NCBI RefSeq assembly: GCF_040361275.1
Contig: NZ_APNH01000002.1
Span: forward strand, 620,001-684,000
Source of the DNA: Salinisphaera sp. T31B1
GTDB lineage: Bacteria; Pseudomonadota; Gammaproteobacteria; Nevskiales; Salinisphaeraceae
Length of the DNA: 64,000 bases
Direction: 5' to 3'
Below the pieces are notes generated by a model, which was given only the letters and a program-made list of their open reading frames with translations, did not search any database and was not told where the DNA came from. Below are positions 1 to 9,097 of this stretch, in pieces; position 1 is the first letter of the stretch, and every line of letters starts with the position of its first letter. Both the position numbers and the translations under genes were made by a program.

Positions 1-1919
1 CGCCCGAGGAACACGCCGAAAGCAGCGAAAAGGAAGAGCGCCGCGTAGGCCCGGGCCGGCTGGCCGCCCTCGCCCTGGGGGCGCTCGGGGTCTCCTACGG
101 GGATATCGGCACCAGCCCGCTGTATGCGCTGCGCGAATGCTTCCGGGGATCGAGCCACCTCATGCCGACCAGTGCCAACGTGCTCGGCATCCTCTCACTG
201 ATCTTCTGGGCGCTGGTCCTGGTGGTCTCGACCAAATACATGCTGGTCGTCACCCGCGCCAACAACAATGGCGAAGGCGGCATGCTGGCGCTGGTGGCGC
301 TGCTCAACCCCTGGCGGCGGGATGCCGGGCGTCACTCACGGCTGCTGCTCAAGCTCGGCGTGTTCGGCAGCGCCCTGCTCTACGGCAGCTTCATGCTCAC
401 GCCCGCTATATCGGTATCCAGCGCGGTCGAAGGCCTGAACGTGGCCACCTCGATCTTCCGGCCCTATGTGATCCCGATCACGATCGTGATCCTGATCGGG
501 CTGTTCGCGATCCAGAGCCGCGGCACCGAGGCCGTGGGGCGCTTCTTCGGCCCGGTGATGATCGTCTGGTTCGTCACGCTCGGCGGCCTGGGACTGTATG
601 GCATCGTGCAGGAGCCCAGCGTGCTCGGCGCGATCAACCCCTGGCACGGGGTGGACTTCTTCGTGCGTAACCGCGGTACCGGTTTCGTGGTGCTTGGTGC
701 GGTGTTCCTGGTGGTGACCGGCGGCGAGGCGATGTATGCCGATATGGGGCATTTCGGGCGCCGGCCGATCCAGCTCGCCTGGTTCGTGCTGGTGTTGCCC
801 GCGCTGCTGCTCAATTACTACGGCCAGGGCGCGATGCTGCTGCATTCGCCCGGTGAATCGGCCAGCCAGCCGTTCTATCATCTGGCGCCGGACTGGGCGC
901 TCTATCCGCTCGTGGTGCTGGCGACCTGTGCGACCGTGATCGCCTCGCAGGCGGTGATCTCCGGGGCCTTCTCGCTCACCCGTCAGGCCGTCCAGCTCGG
1001 CCAGCTGCCGCCCATGCGGCTGTTCCAGACCTCGTCCGAGGAGTACGGCCAGATCTACGTGCCCACACTGAACTGGCTGTTGATGCTGGCCACCATCGGT
1101 CTGGTGCTCGGCTTTCGCAGTTCGGACAACCTCGCCTGGGCCTACGGGGTGGGCATCTCGTTCGCGATGACGATCACTACCTGCCTCGCCTTCTTCATCA
1201 TGCGCGAGCGCTGGAGATGGCCGCTCTGGGCCGCCCTGCCGCTGACGCTGGGTTTTCTTGCCATCGATCTGCCGTTTTTCGGCGCCAATCTGCTCAAGAT
1301 TCCCCACGGCGGCTGGTTCCCCGTGGTTACCGCGATAGTAGTGTTCACGCTCATGGCGACGTGGCGCCGCGGCCGCGAACTGCTGGCCAAGCGCCTGACC
1401 GAGGACGACCCGGTGCCATTGGAGGAATTCATCCATAACCTGGCGACCGAAGACACGGTCCGTGTGTCCGGCACTGCCATTTTCCTGGCCAGCAGCGATG
1501 CCGGCACCCCACCAATGCTGCTGCATCATCTGGAGCACAACCAGGTGCTGCACAAGCGCGTACTGTTGCTGACCGTACGCACCGAGGACGTGCCCCGAAT
1601 CCCGGCCGCCGACCGGCTGGAGATCAAGGAGCTCGGTGAAGGGGTGTATCGCGTATTCGCCCGCTACGGCTTCATGCAGAACCCGAACGTGCCGGTCGCG
1701 GTACGGCTGTGCGAGCGCTTCGGCATCGAGATCGATACCGACAGGGTCACCTATTATGTCGGTCGCGCCACCATCATCCCCACCGACGACGTGCCCGGCA
1801 TGATGCTCTGGCGAGAGAAGCTGTTCGCCTACATGTCGCGCAACGCGATCCAGCCGGTCTCGTATTACAAGATCCCGCCGGAGCGCGTTATCGAGCTCGG
1901 GCTGCGGGTCGAGATCTAG
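1..1919 (+). CDS. kup: Kup-family low-affinity potassium:proton symporter, 5' end outside window
   Basis: Inner-membrane K+ uptake protein of the KUP/HAK/KT family. The frame is open from base 3, so the start codon lies before the window; 638 residues are visible, about the full size of E. coli Kup (622), so only a few N-terminal residues are missing. The family signature GVSYGDIGTSPLYALRE is read near the visible N-terminus, followed by about a dozen hydrophobic segments and, from about base 1380, a soluble C-terminal domain ending at TAG 1919. The ATG at 162 opens the same frame but lies inside the first conserved helix region, so it is not the start. No terminator was seen downstream. Confidence 0.95.
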   Translation, partial: PEEHAESSEKEERRVGPGRLAALALGALGVSYGDIGTSPLYALRECFRGSSHLMPTSANVLGILSLIFWALVLVVSTKYMLVVTRANNNGEGGMLALVALLNPWRRDAGRHSRLLLKLGVFGSALLYGSFMLTPAISVSSAVEGLNVATSIFRPYVIPITIVILIGLFAIQSRGTEAVGRFFGPVMIVWFVTLGGLGLYGIVQEPSVLGAINPWHGVDFFVRNRGTGFVVLGAVFLVVTGGEAMYADMGHFGRRPIQLAWFVLVLPALLLNYYGQGAMLLHSPGESASQPFYHLAPDWALYPLVVLATCATVIASQAVISGAFSLTRQAVQLGQLPPMRLFQTSSEEYGQIYVPTLNWLLMLATIGLVLGFRSSDNLAWAYGVGISFAMTITTCLAFFIMRERWRWPLWAALPLTLGFLAIDLPFFGANLLKIPHGGWFPVVTAIVVFTLMATWRRGRELLAKRLTEDDPVPLEEFIHNLATEDTVRVSGTAIFLASSDAGTPPMLLHHLEHNQVLHKRVLLLTVRTEDVPRIPAADRLEIKELGEGVYRVFARYGFMQNPNVPVAVRLCERFGIEIDTDRVTYYVGRATIIPTDDVPGMMLWREKLFAYMSRNAIQPVSYYKIPPERVIELGLRVEI

Positions 1920-2153
1920 CGCCGCGGCTCGGTCGTCACGCAGCGGCCGTGGCCCTGCCCGACGGAACAGTCGATCGCCTTTACGGTCAGGTCTGACGTT
2001 TGCAACCGGCTGGCCGGCGCGCGGTGCACGGGCGATACCGCGCGCCTTAGACACCTGTAGCGGGTCGGCCGGTCGCGGGCTCACGATGTGCACGACGACA
2101 ACCAATCGTGCTATCAAGCCTGCTGCACTCATCTGCTTCGATAAGGATTCCTC

Positions 2154-3104
2154 ATGCCGCTCACCCCTGAAGTCGCCGGTGTTGTCGAGCGAATGCGCGA
2201 AGCCGGAATTTCGTTCGCCGACTTCGAGTTGGCCGAGGCACGCCAGTTCTATATCGATACGCTGGCGGCCAGCGGTGGCGAACCGGTGCCGATGGGCGAG
2301 GTCGTCGAGCACGAGCTTGCGCTCGACGGCCGCAGCCTGCGCGCGCGGCGTTATCGGCCGGAAGGCCTGGCCGAGGGCGCGGCCCCCACGCTGGTCTACT
2401 TTCATGGCGGTGGTTGGGTGCTGGGCGATCTGGAATCGCACGACCGCGTGTGCCGTCAGCTGGCCCAGCGCGCGGGCTGCCAGCTTGTCGCCGTGGATTA
2501 TCGTCTGGCGCCGGAGCATTGCCTGCCCGCGTCGTCCGACGACGCGATCGCCGCTTATGGCTATCTGGTGGCACAGGCGAGCACGTTCGATATCGATGTC
2601 CAGCGGCTTGCCGTGGGCGGCGACAGCGCGGGCGGGCATCTGTCGGCGGTGGTCGCCCTGGCCGCGCGCGATGCCGGCTGGCCGCTGGCCTTGCAGGTGT
2701 TGATCTACCCGGCCACCGACCTGCGCGAAGCGGCCAGAAAATATCCGTCCAAGGGGCGCAACGCGAACGTGCCGCCGCTCACGGCCGAGCTCATGGCCTG
2801 GTTCGGGGCACGCAGCGTGGATGCCAATACCGACCCGCTCGACTGGCGGGTATCGCCGATGCTGGCCGACACGCTGGCGGGCACGGCGCCGGCACTCGTC
2901 CTCACCGCCGGCGCCGACGTGCTCATGGACGAGGGCGTGCTCTATGCCGCGCGCCTGGCTGATGACGGCGTCGAGGTCGACCACGCCCACTACCCGGGCG
3001 TCATTCACGGCTTTATTGAAATGCAGGCCTGGCTGGCGGCCACGAGCGACGCCATGGACCGCATCGCAACGGCGGTGCGTGCGCAGCTGAAAATTACCGG
3101 CTAG
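2154..3104 (+). CDS. alpha/beta hydrolase, hormone-sensitive-lipase type esterase
   Basis: A 316-residue carboxylesterase/lipase of the HSL (family IV) group, probably cytoplasmic as no signal peptide is seen. The oxyanion-hole motif HGGG is at residues 84-87, the nucleophile elbow GDSAG puts the catalytic serine at 148, the acid is probably D255 and the histidine H285 (in VIHGF). Length and motif order are normal for the family. An AAGGA about 8 bases before the ATG supports the start. It stands alone between kup and a leftward gene, so its substrate cannot be inferred from context; acyl esters of short-chain acids are typical for the family. Confidence 0.92.
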   Translation: MPLTPEVAGVVERMREAGISFADFELAEARQFYIDTLAASGGEPVPMGEVVEHELALDGRSLRARRYRPEGLAEGAAPTLVYFHGGGWVLGDLESHDRVCRQLAQRAGCQLVAVDYRLAPEHCLPASSDDAIAAYGYLVAQASTFDIDVQRLAVGGDSAGGHLSAVVALAARDAGWPLALQVLIYPATDLREAARKYPSKGRNANVPPLTAELMAWFGARSVDANTDPLDWRVSPMLADTLAGTAPALVLTAGADVLMDEGVLYAARLADDGVEVDHAHYPGVIHGFIEMQAWLAATSDAMDRIATAVRAQLKITG

Positions 3105-3226
3105 GCCTTTGCTTCGTACGCGCTGTGTAACCAGGCGTCGCGGGCAGACCGCGCCAGCCGTGGATGCACGCGTCCGCGATTGATCCGCGCCAAGCACACG
3201 CCCAGGCGTGAGGGCCGGCGTCGTGT

Positions 3227-3925
3227 CTAGGGTTGGGCGCCGTTTGCGGCCATACGGGCCATGATCTCGGGTCCGTCGTTCGACGGGCTGCCCACACGCG
3301 TATCGATCGGCCAGCTCTCGTATCGGTTATGGCGTTCGTGGTCGAGCACCTGCCGGGCCTGCTCGATATCCAGATCCGGATCAAGCCAGTGGCGTGCGCC
3401 TGCGGGCGTAAGCGCCTGCGGCTGACGACTGTGGATGTGTTCGATATCGGCGGTCGGCACGCCGGTGAGAATGGCGAACGTGACCTGGCCCGCGGCGGCG
3501 TGATCGCTTGGCAGACGCGCGGCCTTGGACCATATCCCTGCGAAGAAAAACGGCTGGGCGTCGGCGGGGCGGATTGCATAGGGCTGTTTCGCCTGGCCGG
3601 TTCGCTGCCATTCAATCCAGTAGTCGGCGGCTACAAGGCACCGCTGCTGCGCGAACGCCCGGGCGAACAGTCTCTTGTCGGCAGCGGTCTCGGATCTGGC
3701 GTTGATCGGTGCGAGCCGGGTATCGCTCGCCCAGTTCGGCACGAACCCCCACCAGGCCGGGCCAAGCGTCGTCGCGCCGTCATCGGGGTTGATCAGCCCG
3801 ACCAACTGAAACGTGCCCGGCGGACGGTTATAGCTTGCGCTGTCTTCAAAGCGCGGCGACACGGTCGCACCGATGACTCGGGCACTGTCCTCGACGGCGG
3901 TATAACGTCCATAGCGACCACACAT
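3227..3925 (-). CDS. yedK: SOS response-associated peptidase (SRAP/HMCES family, abasic-site crosslinker)
   Basis: A 232-residue SRAP-domain protein. Known members bind abasic sites in single-stranded DNA and form a covalent thiazolidine crosslink through Cys2, protecting the lesion. The start is fixed by the invariant MCGRY N-terminus, because the Met must be removed to expose Cys2; the frame is open further upstream (to 4081) but that extension is rejected. The active-site set of E. coli YedK is kept at the same numbers where I can count: C2, N75 and E105, with the histidine at H165 in an HSRQP motif (HxRMP in most relatives). No LexA-type box was recognised upstream, despite the family name. 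Confidence 0.93.
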   Translation of the reverse strand: MCGRYGRYTAVEDSARVIGATVSPRFEDSASYNRPPGTFQLVGLINPDDGATTLGPAWWGFVPNWASDTRLAPINARSETAADKRLFARAFAQQRCLVAADYWIEWQRTGQAKQPYAIRPADAQPFFFAGIWSKAARLPSDHAAAGQVTFAILTGVPTADIEHIHSRQPQALTPAGARHWLDPDLDIEQARQVLDHERHNRYESWPIDTRVGSPSNDGPEIMARMAANGAQP

Positions 3926-4164
3926 GCGACGAGTGTGCACGCCGGCCAAGGCCGGGAAAAGCCGGAGCCCCCCACAGACAGACTTGCGCGCGATGCGATG
4001 TCTCCGGTCGCGACATGGGGCACAGCCCAACCGGGAGGTTAAAACCGCAGAGAATTCCAGCGATCGTCCGCCGAATCGCACGTGGCCACTGCTCGACCTA
4101 TGGCTCGCGAACGATTCGGCGGAGTGTCGTATCGATCTTGTGAATCGTTGCGATGGCTTGACAC

Positions 4165-4191
4165 AAAAAAGCCCTCGTTCGAGGGCTTTTT
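4165..4191 (-). terminator. rho-independent terminator (usable on both strands)
   Basis: A 7-bp perfect stem, GCCCTCG / CGAGGGC, with a 2-base gap (4171-4186) is flanked by six A on the left and five T on the right. Read on the minus strand it lies about 50 bases after the stop codon of the aldehyde dehydrogenase gene and ends in a U-run, so it most likely terminates that gene before the SRAP gene. On the plus strand it would also work. Confidence 0.9.
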
Positions 4192-4239
4192 CATACCGCT
4201 GAATCGGCGGTTATCTGTCGCCGCGTAGGGGCCGGCGCC

Positions 4240-5616
4240 CTACTGCGCGATCATCAGCGACTTGCTGTTGACGAACTCACGCATGCCGAAGCCGCCGTGC
4301 TCGCGTCCGTAGCCGCTGTCCTTGACGCCGCCAAAGGGCAGGTTCGGCTGGGCGATGTAGTAGCCGTTGATGCTGACCATGCCGGTATCGAAATGGTCCC
4401 GCGCGAGACCCACGGCGCGCTCCTCGTCTTCGGAGAAGATGCCGCCGCCCAGGCCGTAAACCGAATCGTTGGCGATACGGATGGCATCGGCTTCGTCCTT
4501 GGCCCGGATCAGCGAGGCCACCGGGCCGAACAGCTCGCCGTCATAGGCGGGCATGCCGGGCGTGACGTTTTCCAGAACGGTCGTGGGATAGAAGAAACCC
4601 TGTGCATCGGGTACTTCGCCACCGATCGTGGCGGTCGCGCCCTTCTCGACCGATTCCTTGACCTGCTCGTGCAATTTGTCACGCAGGTCTTCGCGGGCCA
4701 GCGGCCCGAGTGCGGTGTTCTGATCCGACGGGTCGCCGAACTCGACCTGTTTCATCTTCTCGACATAGGCGTCGCGAAACTTGTCGTAGACCGAATCCAC
4801 GATCACGAAGCGCTTGGCGGCGACGCAGGTCTGGCCGTTGTTGTTGATCCGGCCGGTGACACAGGCATTGACCGCCTTGTCGATATCGGCGTCTTCGAGT
4901 ACCAGGAACGCGTCGTTGCTGCCGAGTTCCAGCACCGTTTTCTTGAGATGCTGGCCGGCGTCCGCGGCAATCTTGCGACCGGTCGCTGCGCTGCCGGTGA
5001 AGGTCACCCCGCGTACGAGCCGATGTTCGGTGACCTGGCTGGCCTGCTCGTCGTGAATATAGAGCACGTTGAAGACGTTCTCGGGCACGCCGGCTTCGCG
5101 GAAGATGTCTTCCAGCGCTTCGGCACAGCCCCAGACGTTGGGCGCATGCTTGAGCAGCACCGTATTGCCGGCCATCAGGTTGGCGATGGTATAGCGGATC
5201 ACCTGGTAGAACGGGAAGTTCCAAGGCTGGATGCCGAAGATGACGCCGATCGGCTGGTGCGTGACGAGCGCGCGACCGCCCGGCAGATCGCGGGTTTCGT
5301 CGCCCAGGAATTCGGCCGCGTGGTCGGCGCTGTAATCGCAGATACCCTTGCACAGGTCGATTTCGCCCGGCGCCTGCGCGATGGGCTTGCCCATCTCGTC
5401 GGTGGCCAGACGAGTCAGCCGGTCCTTGTGCGAGACCAGCAACTCGCCGACCTTGCGGATGAGCGCGCCGCGATCGTCGAACGACCGCTGCCGCCAGTCG
5501 AGGAACGCCTCGTGGGTCTGCTCGATTTTCCGGCGAAGTTGCTCATCCGAAATGGTATCGAATTCGCGGATGGTCTGGCCCGTGGCCGGGTTGATGCTCT
5601 TGACGGTGTTCGTCAT
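4240..5616 (-). CDS. NAD(P)-dependent succinate-semialdehyde dehydrogenase-type aldehyde dehydrogenase (Sad/YneI-like)
   Basis: A 458-residue soluble aldehyde dehydrogenase. The length and the N-terminus (SINPATGQ) match the short Sad/YneI group, which oxidises succinate semialdehyde to succinate. Catalytic features: PWNFP with N133, cofactor lysine region at K156, FTGSAATG (207-213), general base E230 in LELG and nucleophile C264 in NGQTC. The ATG at 5616 is preceded by CTGGAG on the minus strand. The gene is a single unit: a terminator follows at 4165-4191 and a 430-base gap precedes it. No GABA transaminase is near, so the exact substrate is unproven. Confidence 0.9.
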   Translation of the reverse strand: MTNTVKSINPATGQTIREFDTISDEQLRRKIEQTHEAFLDWRQRSFDDRGALIRKVGELLVSHKDRLTRLATDEMGKPIAQAPGEIDLCKGICDYSADHAAEFLGDETRDLPGGRALVTHQPIGVIFGIQPWNFPFYQVIRYTIANLMAGNTVLLKHAPNVWGCAEALEDIFREAGVPENVFNVLYIHDEQASQVTEHRLVRGVTFTGSAATGRKIAADAGQHLKKTVLELGSNDAFLVLEDADIDKAVNACVTGRINNNGQTCVAAKRFVIVDSVYDKFRDAYVEKMKQVEFGDPSDQNTALGPLAREDLRDKLHEQVKESVEKGATATIGGEVPDAQGFFYPTTVLENVTPGMPAYDGELFGPVASLIRAKDEADAIRIANDSVYGLGGGIFSEDEERAVGLARDHFDTGMVSINGYYIAQPNLPFGGVKDSGYGREHGGFGMREFVNSKSLMIAQ

Positions 5617-6048
5617 ACAGGACTCCAGAGATCGTAGAAAGACGCCTGGCGCGATGATGGCGATCGACCGCGTGGCGCCGTGTCACGTGATGGACCTGCC
5701 GGTAACCGGGGGTTTTTTCAAGCCGTGATCTACAATCCATCGTTCGCATAGCTACTGCATCGGCGCGAGCGGCCAGACTCCGATGTGCCCCACACGCCGC
5801 GGTTCGACGGACGCAACGCCGCCCGGGCGGCCCGCGACCAGCCGGTATGGAAAAATGAACGATCGGCGGGGGCTTGGTCGCTCGCTTCGAGTATCGCCAA
5901 CGACCGGCCCGAGGCGGGTTCGAACCGGCCAGGTTCGCATGGGTGGCCCGGCATGCGATTGCGTCGTGTTACTCGGGTGACAGCGCGCGGGTTGTCGATA
6001 CCGGTGGCCGACGGCTGCCCGTTCCGATCGGTCTCGCCGCCGGCGGGT
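5617..6048. other. 432-base gap with small palindromes, no gene recognised
   Basis: This is the region upstream of the leftward aldehyde dehydrogenase gene. It holds an 8-base palindrome TCACGTGA (5683-5690) and CCGGT-A-ACCGG (5699-5709), followed by a run of six T (5713-5718). These could be operator sequence for the dehydrogenase, but there is no supporting promoter pair I trust. No credible coding frame is seen. Confidence 0.4.
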
Positions 6049-6636
6049 CTATTCGTCTCGGCTCGTCTGGTGGAAATGCTGCTTGACGAGCGCCCGTGCA
6101 CGCTGCCATAACGCCGGCGAACCGCGTTCGATCGTCGGGCCGTAGCGTTCGTGGACCTGCTGCTCCAGGACGCCGTTTTCGGTCCACGTGCCGCCGCCAG
6201 TGAGAGTGTTCAGCAACAGCGGCTGCAGGCGATCCAGGGCTTTGGCGAACCGCGCCTCCGGGGTTTCGGCGGCTTCGAACTCGTGCCAGAGCGCCTTGAG
6301 CCGCAATGCCTGGTCGTCGGGGAGCAGGCCGAACAGCCGCTCGGCGGCTGCGTGCTCGCGGGCCGCGACGCCCCCGCTGTCATGGTTGCCGTGGATCGGC
6401 GCATCGCCCGCGTCGATCTCGACGATGTCGTGGACCAGCAGCAGCTTGATGACCCGGGCCGTATCGACGGCTTCGTCGTCTGCCAGGACCAGCGCGAACA
6501 TCGCCAGATGCCACGAGTGTTCGGCAGAATTCTCCCGGCGACTGCGGTCGGCGAGCGGCGATTGACGCACGACGGTTTTCAGGCCGTCGATTTCCGCGAG
6601 GAATGCGAGCTGTTCGGTAAGACGGTCTTTGCTCAT
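6049..6636 (-). CDS. HD-domain phosphohydrolase, YfbR/HDDC2-like 5'-deoxynucleotidase family
   Basis: A 195-residue metal-dependent HD phosphohydrolase. Metal ligands are visible in order: the histidine in NSAEHSWHLA, the HD pair in LLVHDIVEIDAGD, and a later conserved aspartate region. This is the pattern of the COG1896 group, whose E. coli member YfbR dephosphorylates deoxynucleoside 5'-monophosphates. I place the start at the ATG 6636 (MSKDRL), because the upstream extension to 6738 is low-complexity and unlike the family. No good Shine-Dalgarno is seen. It is flanked by gaps on both sides, so it is probably monocistronic. Nucleotidase activity is inferred from family only. Confidence 0.85.
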   Translation of the reverse strand: MSKDRLTEQLAFLAEIDGLKTVVRQSPLADRSRRENSAEHSWHLAMFALVLADDEAVDTARVIKLLLVHDIVEIDAGDAPIHGNHDSGGVAAREHAAAERLFGLLPDDQALRLKALWHEFEAAETPEARFAKALDRLQPLLLNTLTGGGTWTENGVLEQQVHERYGPTIERGSPALWQRARALVKQHFHQTSRDE

Positions 6637-7187
6637 AGGCCGATCGGTTGTGGGTGAATGGGCAGCGTGGCGCGCCGACTGTGTTCGGTTGATTTGGCCA
6701 CCGTGATACACCCTTGGGTTGGCGGACCGAGATCGCAACCGGGCACAGAACGTGGCGCGCTCCGGTCACGCAAGCGTCCGCCACCGCAGGTGATCGCGTC
6801 GCCGGCGGTGATGAGGCGGATCGGCCGTGCCGCCCTGGGATACGGAACGTTTCACAGGCCGTGCCCGGGCGATTATGCAGGGTGGGTTTGCCGCCTGGCG
6901 TGGTGCGCCCCGGCCCGGCGAGGACATGACGCCGATCCGTTTGCACGCGTTTGTCGAAACGTGGTCTTGGGCAGTCGTCCGATAGACAACGACCGATAGC
7001 CCCGGCCCACATCCGGCCGAGCGAACGGGACAGCGACACGACGGCGGCCGGCTCAGGAAACAGAAATCACCTTGAATGTCTCGACGACTTACCGCGTCAT
7101 CGTAAGCACGGATGACCTCGGCGAATGGATACCTGTGCCCCGTCTGGCCTGACTGCCGGGATGCGGCCCCGAGCACCGGCTCCCTGC
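6637..7187. other. 551-base gap, nothing recognised
   Basis: The region lies between two leftward genes, the AraC regulator and the HD hydrolase. Open frames are present on both strands, as expected at this GC, but none has family-like sequence, a ribosome-binding site or sensible composition. No terminator hairpin with a U-run was seen after the AraC gene. Confidence 0.4.
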
Positions 7188-7955
7188 TCATCCCACGGCG
7201 CGATAGGCCGTGGGCGCCACACCGAGCTGGCGCCGGAACATGGTCGAAAACGCGCCGGCACTGTCGTAGCCCAGATCGAGGGCGATACGGGTTACCGAGT
7301 CGCCGGCGGCCAGACGCGGCAGCGACAGCAGTACACAGGCCTTTTGACGCCAGGCGATGAAGCCCAGCCCGGTCTGCGCATGAAAACGACGCCGGAATGT
7401 TCGTGTGCTCCAGCGCAGGCTCTGGGCCCAGGTCGCGGCCGACTGATGAATATCGGGCTGGCGGAGAAAATCCTGACAGCGTGCCCGCAGGGCGGGCGTA
7501 CTGGGCAACGGCAGGTACAACGGCAACACGGCGGCCCGACGGATCTCGTGCAGCGTCAACGCCATCAGTGCGCCGTCGCGACCCTGTGGGTCGTAGCCTG
7601 CCTCGATATCGACCGCTGCCATGAGCAACTGGCGCAGTAACGGGGATATCGCGATCACCTCGCATCGCGTCGCCGCCCGGCCACGAACCGCCGGCTCGAT
7701 ATACAGGCTGCAGGTGGTGACACCGAGCATGCGCACACGATGCGGCATGTCCGGGGGTATCCAGACTGCACGTTGTGGCGGCACCATCCAGTCGCCGTCA
7801 GCGGTCGTGACCTGCATGGTCCCGGTGGCCCCGAACAGCAGCTGCGCCCGGCGGTGGGAATGCCAATCCAGTAGCCGGCCATAGGGGTAATCGTTGCCGA
7901 TCGGGACGACGGCCTGTGGCAGATGATCCAGTCGATCGATCGAAACATTGCGCAT
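7188..7955 (-). CDS. AraC-family transcriptional regulator with N-terminal cupin sensor
   Basis: A 255-residue regulator. The N-terminal half (HSHRRAQLLFGATG, then VPPQRAVWIPPDMPH) is the cupin ligand-binding fold common in AraC regulators of efflux genes. The C-terminal half holds two helix-turn-helix motifs (residues about 170-250) ending in the usual GYDSAGAFSTMFRR and GVAPTAYR signature. It is transcribed away from the TauE/SafE permease gene at 8063, with about 107 bases between the starts, and probably controls that gene and itself. The inducer is not predictable. Confidence 0.9.
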   Translation of the reverse strand: MRNVSIDRLDHLPQAVVPIGNDYPYGRLLDWHSHRRAQLLFGATGTMQVTTADGDWMVPPQRAVWIPPDMPHRVRMLGVTTCSLYIEPAVRGRAATRCEVIAISPLLRQLLMAAVDIEAGYDPQGRDGALMALTLHEIRRAAVLPLYLPLPSTPALRARCQDFLRQPDIHQSAATWAQSLRWSTRTFRRRFHAQTGLGFIAWRQKACVLLSLPRLAAGDSVTRIALDLGYDSAGAFSTMFRRQLGVAPTAYRAVG

Positions 7956-8062
7956 GAGTAACAGCCGTTGGCCGAATCACAAATATGACTGGACGTTACG
8001 CGAAAGACGGCCAGATTCGCGAAGGCTATCGTAAGCGCGACTCATCTGCCTGCGAACATTAA

Positions 8063-8866
8063 ATGCTCTTTATCCTGCTGCTGGCTGGCTGCGGCGTGAT
8101 CGCCGGCATTACGACCATTCTGTTCGGGTTCGGCGGCGGTTTTCTGGTGGTGCCCCTGCTCTATCACAGCCTGCTTTTACAACAGGTGCCCAGCCAGGCC
8201 GCCATGCCGGTCGCGGTGGCGACATCGACCTGTGTCATGGTGGTCACCGCGAGTTGGGCGACCTGGCGTCAGGCGCGTCAGGGCGCGGTCCACTGGCCGG
8301 CGATACGGCGGCTCATCGGCCCGCTGTCCCTCGGCGCCGTGCTCGGCGCGATCCTGGCCACGAAAGCCGACGGCGACTGGCTGCGCTGGGGTTTCGTGAG
8401 CTACCTGCTGGTAACCGTCGCCGACAGTCTGACTCGACGCGGGTTCGTACGACTCGCCGCCTCTCCGCCGGCGCCGGCATGCTCACGCCCGTTGTCGCTC
8501 GGGGTATTCGGCATTCTGATCGGCGGCATCGCCGCCGCGCTCGGCGTGGGCGGCAGCGTCATGACCGTACCCATGATGCGCCGACGCGGACTGCCCATGA
8601 ACGAGGCTGCCGCCACGGCCAACCCGCTGACGCTGCCGATCGCCCTGGCCGCGACCGTCACCTATGCCCTGACCGAGGCCCCCTCGGACGTATCCGGCCC
8701 GCTCGGGCTCGGGTATATCGATATCGCCGCGTTCATCGCCATCGCCGCGGGTTCGTGGATCGGTATTCAGCTCGCCATGCCGTGGACACAGCGGATTCCG
8801 GACACGCTCCATGCGCGTGTGTATATCGGTCTGCTGATCGTGTTCACGATCGTCATGGCCTGGTAG
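8063..8866 (+). CDS. TauE/SafE-family permease (sulfite/organosulfonate exporter type)
   Basis: A 267-residue integral membrane protein with about eight hydrophobic segments in two halves. The first half starts with the glycine-rich FGFGGGFLVVPLL and the second has the matching GGIAAALGVGGSVMTVPMM repeat, which is the internal duplication of TauE/SafE (DUF81). Family members move sulfite, sulfoacetate or related anions, but many are uncharacterised. No strong Shine-Dalgarno is seen before the ATG. The divergent AraC gene at 7188-7955 is the likely regulator. A second TauE/SafE protein is encoded at 40539-41315, with no close resemblance beyond the family. Confidence 0.88.
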   Translation: MLFILLLAGCGVIAGITTILFGFGGGFLVVPLLYHSLLLQQVPSQAAMPVAVATSTCVMVVTASWATWRQARQGAVHWPAIRRLIGPLSLGAVLGAILATKADGDWLRWGFVSYLLVTVADSLTRRGFVRLAASPPAPACSRPLSLGVFGILIGGIAAALGVGGSVMTVPMMRRRGLPMNEAAATANPLTLPIALAATVTYALTEAPSDVSGPLGLGYIDIAAFIAIAAGSWIGIQLAMPWTQRIPDTLHARVYIGLLIVFTIVMAW

Positions 8867-9097
8867 TCGTGCGCGGCGGCAACGGCGTATTTGTGCCGGC
8901 CGCCGCCGCTCTGGCGTGCCGAGACAGACGAGACCGCCGGCGTGGGCATGACCACAGCACGGTTCAAGCGGCGGTGGCCGCAGTGATCTCCCGTTCTGGC
9001 CGGCGACGCTGCTAGAGTGCCGCGTGATCCACCCACCACCGGTATCGATGATCTTCTGCCCTTTGTTCGACACGCTGCAGCGCGGTCCGGCTGACCG

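Noticed and set aside
336-3197. A 953-codon open frame on the minus strand across kup and the esterase gene
   Set aside because: It is antisense to two clear genes and arises from high GC and third-position bias; composition (many R, H, G, Q) is typical of a shadow frame.
5917-5926. GGTTCGAACC, resembling a tRNA T-loop
   Set aside because: No acceptor stem, D-arm or anticodon arm can be folded around it; it is simply a palindrome in a GC-rich gap.
6766-7665. A minus-strand frame that runs through the gap after the AraC gene, with a protein-like stretch (HRYPFAEVIRAYDDAVSR)
   Set aside because: Most of it overlaps the AraC gene in another frame; there is no start with a ribosome-binding site in the gap and the rest is low-complexity.
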